DNA from: Buttiauxella sp. A111
Lineage (GTDB): Bacteria; Pseudomonadota; Gammaproteobacteria; Enterobacterales; Enterobacteriaceae
Reading direction: 5' to 3'
Assembly: GCF_014189855.1 (NCBI RefSeq)
Contig: NZ_BJFN01000009.1
Coordinates: 1 to 64,000 of the forward strand
DNA: 64,000 nt
Both the position numbers and the translations under genes were made by a program. The notes under the pieces were generated by a model. That model did not search any database. It saw nothing but the letters and a program-made list of their open reading frames with translations, and was not told where the DNA came from. Positions 1-8,778 of the stretch are shown here, in pieces (the stretch's first letter is position 1; the number at the start of each line of letters is the position of its first letter).

Positions 1-3000
1 GGCTGCCAGAGACAACACATCGGTCTGGCCCAGCACGTTATCGGCAATCATTTTCAGGGTGCCGGAACGAATATCGGTATTCCCGACATAATCGTTGAGC
101 GTGTTGGACAACGACACGGTGTTGCCCGCGCCAGTGTCAATCGCCAGGTCACCGGTACCGGTGATTTTCGCGCTCAGGTCAGCCGCGTTGCCGCTCAGGC
201 CTGCCGCATTCAGCGCCAGTGCATCAGCACCCGCCGTCAGCAGGTCAACCTGGGTCAGACCGTAGTTAATGTACAGGCCGTCGCTGTTTTCACCGCTGGT
301 CAGACGGTAGTCATAGGTGCCTTTCGCCACCGTGCTGCCGTTCTGGGCAATATCTGCCGTGGTGCTGTCGGTAATAATGTTGCCGTCCTGGTCTTTCAGC
401 TTCAGCGCGCCGCCGCTGCCGATGGTCGCCGTGTCTGATTTACCCAGCTGCACCATGGTGGTGGCATCGTCCTGCGCCAGGATATCCAGCAACGTATCTG
501 CCAGCGGGTGATCGTTGCTCACGCTGCCTTTGGCAACCTGCACGTTACCGGTGCCACTCAGATCCATAGATTTGGTGGTGTGTACGCTACCTTTGGCCAC
601 GGTTTCGCCCGGGGTGCCGCTGTCAAACTTCAGCGTACCGCCGTTAAATTTCAGGCCAGCGATGGTCTGCTCGCCGTCACCGACGTGTGTATTGCTCAGA
701 CCATCCAGACGCAAAGTTGCATCGGACAGAGCTTTAGTGTTCACACCCGCCAGTTCCATATTGGCGCGGCTCAGAGCCACGGTGCCGGTGAATTTATCGC
801 CCGAGTTGTTGTCGGTGAAGGTAAAGTTTTTACCCTCTGCGAGGTTCACCTGTACCAGACCCGTGCCTGCCAGATGGCTTGCAAACGCCACGTCGTCTTT
901 ATTGGATAACGTCAGTGAGCTGTCCGCATCGATATTAAAGCCCGTTCCGGTGATATCCCCCTTAGCATCACCCAGTGGCAACAGGGTATTGTCCAGCGTC
1001 AGGTTGGATTTGCCAGCGGTTCCCTTGACCAGATTGACCTTTTCAAAACCAGACAATGCCGCAGGATCCGACAGATTGTAATCACTGCCAATCACGTTCA
1101 GGATATCGGTTCCGGTTCCTGCTACCAGGCTGCTGAATACACCAATCGTCTTCGAGCCCAGGTTGTTCAGGTTAAAGACATCATCACCTTCGTCAGTGAC
1201 AAAATCAGTGCCCTTACTGCCCACTTCCAGATTGACGGTGTTATTACCCGCCATCAGATTCACGTAGCCCTGAATGACAGCATCTGTCAGGTTAGTGAAG
1301 GTCACACCATTACCAGACAGTGTTTCTACTGCTTTCTGATCTTTAGTCGCCGCTTGAATAGTGCCGCTGTTTTTAAAGGTGGTTACCGTACCGTTATCAA
1401 TATCCACCACGCTGCTGATAGTCGACGTGGAAGTCAGGGTGCCAGACTGCTCAATGTTTTGGGTCGTACCGTTAACAATAACCGCAGAACCACCCTCAAC
1501 ATTGTCCACTGTAACGCTTACGCCCGTCTTCAGATCTGCTGAAGAATTTGTCACCAATCCTTTGCCATCTTTAGACTTCACCGTAATGACCAGATTCTTA
1601 GAGTCGGACATATCCATCGCTTGAGCGGTAGTACCACCGCCATCGCCAACTTTTTCGAACCGAATCCCGGCACCGCTACCGTTAACGGTGATAGTTCCGC
1701 TGTTTGTTTTTGCCATCGATACACCGGTGTGAACACCGGTACCGTCACCGACACTGATTGTGGTGCCAGTAAGGGCGATATTCGCCACACCGGCTTTGTT
1801 TTCAATCGCACTACCGCTGCCTGTCGCAGACATATTGATGGTTGCGCCGTTGACCGTCAGGGCTGTCGCCCCTGTATCCAATAGCACGCCATGCGCCGTT
1901 CCCGCAGCAGACGTGGTCCCTGTACCGGTTAAGGCGAGGCTGGCACCTTTGTCCACATGGTAAGCTGCAGTACCATCGGTCGCTTTCACAGAAGCACTGC
2001 CAGAGTTGGTGACCGTAGATGCGCCTTTGATGTGTACGCCAGTGCCATTCACTTCAATGCTGCCGCTGTTGGCCAGAATACCGCCATCAACCAGCACACC
2101 AGTGCTGTTAGCATCAGTAAAATCGATAGAACCCTGATGATCGAGTTTACCGCCGTTACGCGCGATATAACCGAAAGCCCCGCCCGTTGTGTTTTTAGAA
2201 GTCAACGCGGCATAGCTGGTCAGAACCGAATCGCCTTTATTTGCCACCACTTCTGTTCCGGTAATATCGAAGTATTTACCGTCAACAATACCGGCAGTGG
2301 TGCCTGTACCGCTGATTTGTTCCATGTTGGTGCCCGCACTCAGCGTAGCCGTTGCTCCACCTTCAACCTTGATACCTGTTGCGCCGTCACCATTAATTTT
2401 AAAGGTGCTGGAGTCAGAGGTGTATGCACTTTGTTTGCCGGTAATCTGGGCGATGGTAGAATTCTTACCTGAAGCCTGGAGTTCTACAGAACCGCTATCC
2501 GCACCAGAAAGCGCAGCACCCATATCAACACGATACAAAGTGGAGTCGGCTGTCGAGACATTTTTCTTCGCGGTAGAAGTATTGCTCAACGTGGAATCTG
2601 CGCCGAACAGGTAGTAACCCACCTGATGGTTTCCGTCGCTAAAGTTAATGTGCGCCTGATCTTTGACCTCAGCAACACCGCCATTAAGGATATACATACC
2701 AATGGTCTGGTTGCCTTTCAGGTTGATGATGCCGTCACCAGACATCACGCCTTTAGCTGATTGCGCTAAAATATTTTTCTCTGGGTTCGCCAATGTCCCC
2801 GCAATAAACATCCCTGCGCTCTGGTAGCGAACATCTTCCCCTGCTGGCAGGGTGTTGACGTTAATCACACCGGTGTTGGTTGCTTTTGCATCGCTGTTAA
2901 CCTGGATACCACGGGCATTCAGGCCATCGAGTGTGATCGAGCCGCTGTTGACCACGTCCTGCACGCCATCATGCGCATAGATACCTTTGTTATCTATGGT

Positions 3001-4845
3001 CGATGAGCCAGCAGTAATGTTTGCACCGTGGATAAGTATTTCGCCGCCCTGGAGCACATGAGATGTGCCAGCAGCATCGATACCCACCGAGTTTTCAACC
3101 TGGCTGCCAATAACAATTTGAGAGCCAGCCGTTCCGGTGTATGTCGCGTTCCCAGACAGACGCACGCCCTGCGATCGCTCTTTCAAGAACAAATCGTTAG
3201 TCGCGTCACCTGCCGTTCTTTGCGCTTCACGGCCAATATAAATAGTGCCGTTGTTGGTGATTTTTGAGTTACTTTGCGCATGAACACCGACATCGTACTG
3301 ACCCGCAGTGGCAGGGACCCCAACGGTACTCGCCACGTTGATGCTGCCGTTATTGGTCATCTGCGTTGTGCCATCAAGATGCGCCGCAATGTTATCGGCG
3401 TTCTGACCACGTGTAGAAACGTTGATAACACCTGAGTTGGTGACGGTCGATGCACCGTTTGCACGAATACCCGTTTGTTGCCCTAAAGCCGTGAAGCGGT
3501 TGACATCATAACCTTCCATATCCGGGTTGGTGCCAGCATCAATCACGCCGTTGTTTTCCACCACACCGTTGGTGGCTTTCACCACAACTGCGGCGCTTTT
3601 CGCCGTGTTACCTGCGGTACCCAGGGTACCGTTGTTCACCACTTTGGCCCCATTTTCAACGAAGACTAAAGACGCATCGCTCCAGAACAGTTCAACATTC
3701 GCGTCGTTGCCAATATTGACCTGAGATTTATCACCAGTCGCATGAATATAAGCAACACGATCGCGATCGTTTACATAAGGAATATCACTATTCTCAGCTA
3801 GATGAGTCGGGTCCGTCAGATAAATGCTTTTTATCTCGTTGTCCCACGCCAGCTTAATCTGTTCGTCGTAGACAGCCTGAGATTTAATGATTCCATCACC
3901 TATAGCTTTCTGTAAGGCTTGGTTATACACATCAAAATCATCGATATCTTTAATATCTTGTGGACCGATAATGCTGTCAAAGGAGCCTTTGAAGATATCC
4001 AGGGCAGCATTGAACACCGCAACTTTGGAGTCGTGAATGTTGTTGTTCTGGTTGCCAAGGTTCACCACTGTTTTAGCGTTATAGTTGAGCACGGTATCCG
4101 AAGAACCGTCAGACTCGACATAAAATGCAGATGAAGTGGTTTTCTTATCCACAGAGCCTTTCATGATCGCGCTAAATTGATTGCTGGCATCACGAGCCCA
4201 ACCCGCACCGGCCCCGGCGTTACCAACATTGACATCCACAGAACTGCCCTGGGTCAGCGTATGCAGACGGCGATCGAGATATTGACCATTAGCAATATCA
4301 TCCGTCGTTACGGTTACCTTATAATCTGCAACATTCTGTGAATCATCAAAATTGCTTTTGTCATAAGTTTTGATGGTGACATCGGAGTTCGTCTGGCCAT
4401 CATGGTAGGTAACGCCTTTATTCTGAGCACCAATTTTAAAAATCTTATTGCCCAGATATTCACTGCCCTTACTGAGAGAGGCTTCGGACAATTTAACGGT
4501 TTTGTAACCGCCATCACCACGGTTCATATTGGCAAAAGAGCCAACCAGGAAGTTATTATTGCCGTCAAAGACCATCTGCAAGTTGCCATCATCACGTGGC
4601 GAGAATAACCAGTCTTCTTCGTTTACCGTACCGCTTACCGCAGCATAGCTTGTTGCGACAGGAGCCATCGCCATTGCAAGCACAAGCGCTAAACGGCTAA
4701 ATGCAAAGGTCTTAGTACGGGTCGCCGCTTGCTCAGTTTCAGCCGAAAGCGTGCATTCAGATTTAGTTTTATTACGGGACAGCTCGGACACAGCAACGAA
4801 ACATTGCAGACTGTGATTCCAGATAACTTTGAAAACCTTATTCAT
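1..4845 (-). CDS. Large autotransporter adhesin, passenger part (3' end outside window)
   Basis: Reading leftward from the ATG at 4845, the frame stays open for 1615 codons to the window edge, so the gene is partial and its C-terminal beta-barrel is not visible. The N-terminus (MNKVFKVIWNHSLQCFVAVS...) is an extended signal peptide region as found in large type V secreted proteins. A hydrophobic core and signal cleavage site follow near residues 50-67 (ALVLAMAMAPVATSYAA). The rest is a low-cysteine beta-helix passenger full of NNG/NSG turns (for example VVNNGTLG, VTNSGVINV). By family knowledge it would be exported by Sec, threaded through its own barrel and displayed as an adhesin or biofilm factor. 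An AIDA/Ag43-like class fits, but the exact family cannot be fixed without the barrel. Confidence 0.9.
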   Translation of the reverse strand, partial: MNKVFKVIWNHSLQCFVAVSELSRNKTKSECTLSAETEQAATRTKTFAFSRLALVLAMAMAPVATSYAAVSGTVNEEDWLFSPRDDGNLQMVFDGNNNFLVGSFANMNRGDGGYKTVKLSEASLSKGSEYLGNKIFKIGAQNKGVTYHDGQTNSDVTIKTYDKSNFDDSQNVADYKVTVTTDDIANGQYLDRRLHTLTQGSSVDVNVGNAGAGAGWARDASNQFSAIMKGSVDKKTTSSAFYVESDGSSDTVLNYNAKTVVNLGNQNNNIHDSKVAVFNAALDIFKGSFDSIIGPQDIKDIDDFDVYNQALQKAIGDGIIKSQAVYDEQIKLAWDNEIKSIYLTDPTHLAENSDIPYVNDRDRVAYIHATGDKSQVNIGNDANVELFWSDASLVFVENGAKVVNNGTLGTAGNTAKSAAVVVKATNGVVENNGVIDAGTNPDMEGYDVNRFTALGQQTGIRANGASTVTNSGVINVSTRGQNADNIAAHLDGTTQMTNNGSINVASTVGVPATAGQYDVGVHAQSNSKITNNGTIYIGREAQRTAGDATNDLFLKERSQGVRLSGNATYTGTAGSQIVIGSQVENSVGIDAAGTSHVLQGGEILIHGANITAGSSTIDNKGIYAHDGVQDVVNSGSITLDGLNARGIQVNSDAKATNTGVINVNTLPAGEDVRYQSAGMFIAGTLANPEKNILAQSAKGVMSGDGIINLKGNQTIGMYILNGGVAEVKDQAHINFSDGNHQVGYYLFGADSTLSNTSTAKKNVSTADSTLYRVDMGAALSGADSGSVELQASGKNSTIAQITGKQSAYTSDSSTFKINGDGATGIKVEGGATATLSAGTNMEQISGTGTTAGIVDGKYFDITGTEVVANKGDSVLTSYAALTSKNTTGGAFGYIARNGGKLDHQGSIDFTDANSTGVLVDGGILANSGSIEVNGTGVHIKGASTVTNSGSASVKATDGTAAYHVDKGASLALTGTGTTSAAGTAHGVLLDTGATALTVNGATINMSATGSGSAIENKAGVANIALTGTTISVGDGTGVHTGVSMAKTNSGTITVNGSGAGIRFEKVGDGGGTTAQAMDMSDSKNLVITVKSKDGKGLVTNSSADLKTGVSVTVDNVEGGSAVIVNGTTQNIEQSGTLTSTSTISSVVDIDNGTVTTFKNSGTIQAATKDQKAVETLSGNGVTFTNLTDAVIQGYVNLMAGNNTVNLEVGSKGTDFVTDEGDDVFNLNNLGSKTIGVFSSLVAGTGTDILNVIGSDYNLSDPAALSGFEKVNLVKGTAGKSNLTLDNTLLPLGDAKGDITGTGFNIDADSSLTLSNKDDVAFASHLAGTGLVQVNLAEGKNFTFTDNNSGDKFTGTVALSRANMELAGVNTKALSDATLRLDGLSNTHVGDGEQTIAGLKFNGGTLKFDSGTPGETVAKGSVHTTKSMDLSGTGNVQVAKGSVSNDHPLADTLLDILAQDDATTMVQLGKSDTATIGSGGALKLKDQDGNIITDSTTADIAQNGSTVAKGTYDYRLTSGENSDGLYINYGLTQVDLLTAGADALALNAAGLSGNAADLSAKITGTGDLAIDTGAGNTVSLSNTLNDYVGNTDIRSGTLKMIADNVLGQTDVLSLAA

Positions 4846-5190
4846 TTTGTCTCTCAAGAGATTTATTTCGCACTTTCGTGCGAATAGCAGAAAACTAACG
4901 CTATCCGTCGCTTAACGGAAAGCATCACATAATGGTTAATATTTCTCAGTGGAATATCGACAAAAGATATTTGAATAAGCTCGAAAAACTTATCGCAGTA
5001 AATGTGCCACGGACTGCCGACCGAGCTATTAATTCTTTCCGACTTTCCTTTCCAGTGGAAAAACGTATTTCTGGATTTATCCTTTCCTTGGCTTAAAGTG
5101 CGAAGTTTTGAAATGTAGCGGGTAAAAACACGACAACCCGCTTGTTTGTGCGGATATTAAATAGCCATGTTACATATAGCAATAAAAATA

Positions 5191-5210
5191 CAAATTTTAG
5201 TTTTTAGAAA
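5191..5210 (-). promoter_or_regulatory. Candidate operator, copy 1 of a TTCTAA-type motif
   Basis: On the minus strand this reads TTTCTAAAAACTAAAATTTG. It matches the motif at 5497-5522 in spacing and in its flanking TGTATTT. It lies between the autotransporter and the regulator genes. Its role as a binding site is inference from repetition alone. Confidence 0.3.
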
Positions 5211-5496
5211 CATTGAATTTATTGATAAAAACCAGAACACATCACACCTAAGCACAGCTTAAGCATCTGATATCACATCATTAAAAAAATGACCAAAGAG
5301 AGTTATTTATTTTTTAGAAATGTTTATTACATTATTTCAAAGTAACAATCGAAATAAAATACTTTCGTTTTGGCTACCAATTATACTTAAAAGTATAAAT
5401 TCAATGCATTTATAAATAGGAATGCTCTGCTTTATACGCGCCCCCCCTCCTCTACTAGCCTGATATTAAAATACAAAACCTTTAAATTTTCGCGCT

Positions 5497-5511
5497 TTCT
5501 AAAAATTAGAA
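5497..5511 (+). promoter_or_regulatory. Candidate operator: perfect dyad TTCTAA-AAA-TTAGAA
   Basis: A perfect inverted repeat with a 3-bp centre, followed by TTTTGTATTTC. Related copies at 5191-5210 (minus) and 7912-7942 lie upstream of the autotransporter and of the pilin gene. This suggests a shared regulator, possibly one of the adjacent LysR-type proteins (inference). Confidence 0.35.
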
Positions 5512-5836
5512 TTTTGTATTTCATTGTAATTTATTCACTTCGAAACTAGATTGCCGACACTATCTGGTGACACAAGGCACCTTACCGGGAAATCCACACC
5601 AGAACCGTGATAGAAATAAACACCATCACTCGTGCAATAGCGGATAAAAGATATTCCTGGTGATTTCTATTTTTTACTGGTGTTTATTTTAAAAACTAAA
5701 ATACGCTGAATGAGAATTAATCCATGTCATCGCTGACATTTTTCAGCCTTTTATTACGCCAACCAACGCATCAATAGAAGTTACACCTGCGTTGAATTCT
5801 GTTTATAAAAAAAATTAAGCAAATGCGAGTTCGATT

Positions 5837-6739
5837 ATGAAGATAGATTTTAACTCTTTGGTCATACTTAACGCAGTGGTTGAAAGCGGTAGCGTTTCTG
5901 TTGCTGCACAACGGCTGTCCATTTCACCGTCGTCCGTTACCTATGCCATAAATAAGTTACGTCGCGTAACGGATAACCCAATTTTTACGCGTTCGAAAAC
6001 GGGCGTTAAACCGACCACCCTCGCCCACGAACTTAATACGCGTTATAAAAAAACGGTTCACATGATCAACGAAGGGTTAGGGATTGACAGTGAAGATAAC
6101 CCCTCTGATGTGTCAAAAACCATCACGATCAGCACCTATACTTACGTTGAACTGTGGATTTCGCAGATGACGCTCAAAAAAGAAAGCATTATTAATAATG
6201 GCATTCTTAATTTTCTGACGCATCCGAGCACCAATGACGAACGCCTGATGAAGTTACGTAATCGGGAAGTGGATATTGATATTGGCGCGCAGCTCCCTAA
6301 CGATCCGTCGATTGTTTCGTACCGGTTGTTCAGCTCTGCCTTCAAAGTGATGGTCAGTAAAAACCACTCCACCATTAAAGATTCGATGAGCATTAAAGAC
6401 TGGTCTGCCAACAAGCACGTCACCTGGAACCGGATTAACAGCGAGACGTCTTCGATGATGGGCGATGCTCAGATCATTGAGGAAATGCTGGATCGTGAAA
6501 CTCACATCACTTCTGACTCTTCTCTGAATATGATGATGATGTGCGCCCACAGCGACTCACTGATGTTGATTCCCGAGTATTTCTGTTGCTGCATTGACGA
6601 AATATTGCCGGTTAAATTCTTCGACATTCCGTTCCCAAACAGTATGGAATCGTCACTGTATGTCCACGCGCATACCACTTCGCTGAAAGATTCCGTTGTG
6701 GAAGGCTTCCTGAATGTCATTCGGCACTACAACTGTTAA
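5837..6739 (+). CDS. LysR-type transcriptional regulator, first of a tandem pair
   Basis: 300 residues. Residues 1-65 form a LysR winged helix-turn-helix: ILNAVVESGSVSVAAQRLSI, then SPSSVTYAINKLR and NPIFTRS, the classic order. The rest matches the size of a LysR effector domain but is divergent. Its next-door neighbour (6928-7851) is a clear paralogue, sharing SVTYAINKLR, NPIFTRSK, REVDIDIG and SSLNMMM. It lies between an autotransporter and a fimbrial operon, so control of surface adhesins is the likely job (inference). It ends at a strong intrinsic terminator and is therefore transcribed separately from the second copy. The effector is unknown. Confidence 0.85.
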   Translation: MKIDFNSLVILNAVVESGSVSVAAQRLSISPSSVTYAINKLRRVTDNPIFTRSKTGVKPTTLAHELNTRYKKTVHMINEGLGIDSEDNPSDVSKTITISTYTYVELWISQMTLKKESIINNGILNFLTHPSTNDERLMKLRNREVDIDIGAQLPNDPSIVSYRLFSSAFKVMVSKNHSTIKDSMSIKDWSANKHVTWNRINSETSSMMGDAQIIEEMLDRETHITSDSSLNMMMMCAHSDSLMLIPEYFCCCIDEILPVKFFDIPFPNSMESSLYVHAHTTSLKDSVVEGFLNVIRHYNC

Positions 6740-6798
6740 GCCATGTGCAGGTCAGCGCCATTTTCGTATGACGACTAGCAAAAGTTGCCGTTGTTAGA

Positions 6799-6828
6799 GC
6801 CTCGACGTAAGACGTCGAGGCTTTTTTA
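6799..6828 (+). terminator. Rho-independent terminator after the first LysR-type gene
   Basis: Perfect 11-bp stem AGCCTCGACGT / ACGTCGAGGCT with a 3-nt loop, followed by a run of T. It separates the two tandem regulator genes transcriptionally. Confidence 0.9.
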
Positions 6829-6879
6829 GTTTAAGCGAATGTTTATACAGCAGAATATCGACTGGTGAATTCGGGCTTT

Positions 6880-6898
6880 CTGTATATAGTCAATACAG
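6880..6898. promoter_or_regulatory. Dyad CTGTAT-N7-ATACAG upstream of second LysR-type gene
   Basis: A perfect 6-bp inverted repeat with 7-bp spacing, 30 bp upstream of the ATG at 6928. LysR-type regulators commonly bind interrupted dyads near their own promoters. Autoregulation is a reasonable but untested reading. Confidence 0.3.
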
Positions 6899-6927
6899 AG
6901 ACATTATATAAACTCAGCAGGTAAGCC

Positions 6928-7851
6928 ATGAAAAATGAAAAGATTGAGCTGAAGTCGTTAGGGATCCTTAATGCTGTACTGGAGACAAAAAGCGTTACGG
7001 CCGCCGCCGAATTGCTCTCTCTTTCGCCCTCCTCCGTCACTTACGCGATAAATAAACTTCGCGATGTGACCGCCAACCCCATTTTTACCCGCTCCAAAGG
7101 TGGGGTCGTTCCTACCACGCTTGCTCTGGATCTGAATGCGCGCTATCTGAAAGCGATGTCGCTGATCAATGGTGGCCTGGAGGTTGGTCATTTAAATGAA
7201 AGCGAAATGGGGTTTAGCAAAGAGATCAATATAAGTACTTATACGTTTATCGAGTTTTGGCTTTCGATGACCTCTCTGAATAGCGGCATGCTTGAAAGAG
7301 ACGGCGTTGCACTTAAATTTTCTACACATCCTCTCTCGTCAGAAGAGAGGATCAATAAGTTACGTAGCCGGGAAGTGGATATTGATATTGGTTCTGAGCT
7401 ACCAAGAGATAAATCCATCACCTCCTATAAATTATTTACGACGAATACCCAGGCTATGGTGAGTAATCGCCACCCATCAATTAAGAACAGACTGACCCTT
7501 GAAGACTGGCATAATTATAAACATTTGGTCTGGTTTAGAGACGACTACGGCAAAACGACTCTGTTAGGTGATGCGGTGACTCTCAATGAACTCAGGGAAC
7601 GCCGGGCCGTACTGGTTACCAGCACATCTTCTCTTAATATGATGATGCTGTGTGCTCAAACGGATAATATTATGCTGACCCCGCGGTTATTTACGCCTTT
7701 CCTGCAATCAATCCTTCCCGTCAATATCTTTGATTTGCCCTTCGATGTGGATATCAGCGTTGATGTCTACCTGCACTTTCATAATCAATCACTCAGCGAT
7801 CAATATATCAGTAAATTATTGAAAGAAATTAACAAGCTGGTAGGCAAATAG
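6928..7851 (+). CDS. LysR-type transcriptional regulator, second of a tandem pair
   Basis: 307 residues, with an N-terminal winged helix-turn-helix (ILNAVLETKSVTAAAELLSL, SPSSVTYAINKLR, NPIFTRSKGG). It is a paralogue of the preceding regulator, with the same block order over the whole length including SREVDIDIGSELP and SSLNMMMLCAQ. A tandem duplication is the simplest origin. The pair sits directly upstream of the fimbrial operon, so one or both probably control it (inference). The stop codon lies inside a 9-bp hairpin (CTGGTAGGC/GCCTACCAG, 7837-7859) that lacks a T run. Confidence 0.85.
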   Translation: MKNEKIELKSLGILNAVLETKSVTAAAELLSLSPSSVTYAINKLRDVTANPIFTRSKGGVVPTTLALDLNARYLKAMSLINGGLEVGHLNESEMGFSKEINISTYTFIEFWLSMTSLNSGMLERDGVALKFSTHPLSSEERINKLRSREVDIDIGSELPRDKSITSYKLFTTNTQAMVSNRHPSIKNRLTLEDWHNYKHLVWFRDDYGKTTLLGDAVTLNELRERRAVLVTSTSSLNMMMLCAQTDNIMLTPRLFTPFLQSILPVNIFDLPFDVDISVDVYLHFHNQSLSDQYISKLLKEINKLVGK

Positions 7852-7911
7852 CCTACCAGTCACAGCAATAATAGCCATTAACTTCAATCGCTTAACAGTG
7901 AGTTTTAGGGC

Positions 7912-7942
7912 ATTCTAAAAATCGAAATTTTCGTTTCTAATT
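7912..7942 (+). promoter_or_regulatory. Candidate operator upstream of the pilin gene
   Basis: Contains TTCTAAAAATCGAAATTTTC and a second TTCTAA at 7935-7940. This resembles the perfect dyad at 5497-5511 and lies about 140 bp before the pilin start. Its regulatory role is inferred from the recurrence. Confidence 0.3.
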
Positions 7943-8078
7943 GCAGCCATCGCTTATTTACTCCCCCTACGTTATTATCTTCACATCGACAAACATGCGT
8001 CGACAATCAAAAAGAAATTAATCATCAAATTTAATTTCTTTATCTTCAAACATCATTTTTAATTACCTGTGAGTTTTT

Positions 8079-8645
8079 ATGAACCATTTTACTAAAGTAG
8101 CAACTTTGACCTCTTTGTTAGTCGCTGGCGCATTTGGTGCAGCATCTACCGCATCAGCTAATACCGGTATTATTAAATTCTCCGGCGCTATTTCTGCGGC
8201 AACCTGTGATATGAACGTTTCCGTAAACGGTATTGTCTCCCCAACGGGTGTTGTTGATTTAGGCGTGCATAAAGCAAGTGATGTTACAGCCGTGGGTACC
8301 TTCGGTACGGCAGTTGACCTGGCGCTGACTCCAGACGAAGCGACTTGCGATATTTCTCCAGCGGGTGAAGATGCCCTGGTACAGATTTCTGCCGCACAAA
8401 CTGATGCCACCAACACCAGTGTTGTGACCTCTGCTGAAACCACAACCACCAATGCTGGCGTGCTGTTCCAGTTGGCAAGCGGCGGTAATGTGGTCAACAA
8501 CGGCAGCGTTTCTCTGACCTCTGGTTCTGCCGATCTCGACGCCGCAGGCGCTATCCACTTCACCGCACAGCCTTATGCCATCGCGGCAAGCGTAAACCCA
8601 GGCATCATTGGTGGTTCTGTTTCTTACACCGTTGCCTACCTCTAA
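8079..8645 (+). CDS. Major fimbrial subunit (chaperone-usher pilin)
   Basis: 188 residues. A Sec signal peptide covers about residues 1-27 (LLVAGAFGAASTASA). The mature part begins with the pilin-type first strand (GIIKFSGAISAATC). Two cysteines at about 43 and 90 are positioned to form the usual pilin disulphide, and the chain ends in the typical C-terminal beta strand (GSVSYTVAYL) that binds chaperone and the next subunit. It is first in the operon, the usual place for the most abundant subunit. Two stem-loops follow and may limit read-through into the usher gene. The adhesin specificity and fimbrial clade cannot be named from this sequence. Confidence 0.85.
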   Translation: MNHFTKVATLTSLLVAGAFGAASTASANTGIIKFSGAISAATCDMNVSVNGIVSPTGVVDLGVHKASDVTAVGTFGTAVDLALTPDEATCDISPAGEDALVQISAAQTDATNTSVVTSAETTTTNAGVLFQLASGGNVVNNGSVSLTSGSADLDAAGAIHFTAQPYAIAASVNPGIIGGSVSYTVAYL

Positions 8646-8649
8646 GTAT

Positions 8650-8722
8650 TCTATTAAATAAAATATCTCACCCATTTAATTAATAGATTCGTCGCAAATT
8701 TTCAGGCCAGCCTGCTGGCCTG
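8650..8722 (+). promoter_or_regulatory. Two intercistronic stem-loops between pilin and usher genes
   Basis: First dyad: TCTATTAA (8650-8657) with TTAATAGA (8680-8687). Second: CAGGCCAG, CCTG, CTGGCCTG (8703-8722), a perfect 8-bp stem with a 4-nt loop and no following T run. Stem-loops after the major subunit gene are commonly found in fimbrial operons, where they stabilise pilin mRNA and reduce downstream expression. That role is inferred here. Confidence 0.55.
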
Positions 8723-8778
8723 CGTACAACTCTGTCCTTAATTGGGTGACCTTTTAATTTTATTTATAGGTATTAAGA

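Larger units (their letters stand above)
4846..5836. promoter_or_regulatory. AT-rich divergent control region between autotransporter and LysR gene
   Basis: About 990 bp without a credible gene, and markedly AT-rich. It must hold the promoters of the autotransporter (minus) and of the first LysR-type gene (plus). A perfect hairpin (TTCGCAC, TTTC, GTGCGAA) at 4867-4884 lies just upstream of the autotransporter start, within the likely leader RNA. TTCTAA-type dyads occur at 5191-5210 (minus orientation) and 5497-5511. Partial matches are near 5312-5325 and 5685-5700. Confidence 0.5.

Noticed and set aside
317-4608. Many plus-strand open frames across the left 4.6 kb
   Set aside because: They are antisense shadows of the repetitive autotransporter gene, with no ribosome sites and no family features.
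7837-7859. Hairpin at the stop of the second LysR-type gene as a terminator
   Set aside because: The stem is good but no T run follows on either strand. It is mentioned with the gene, not called separately.
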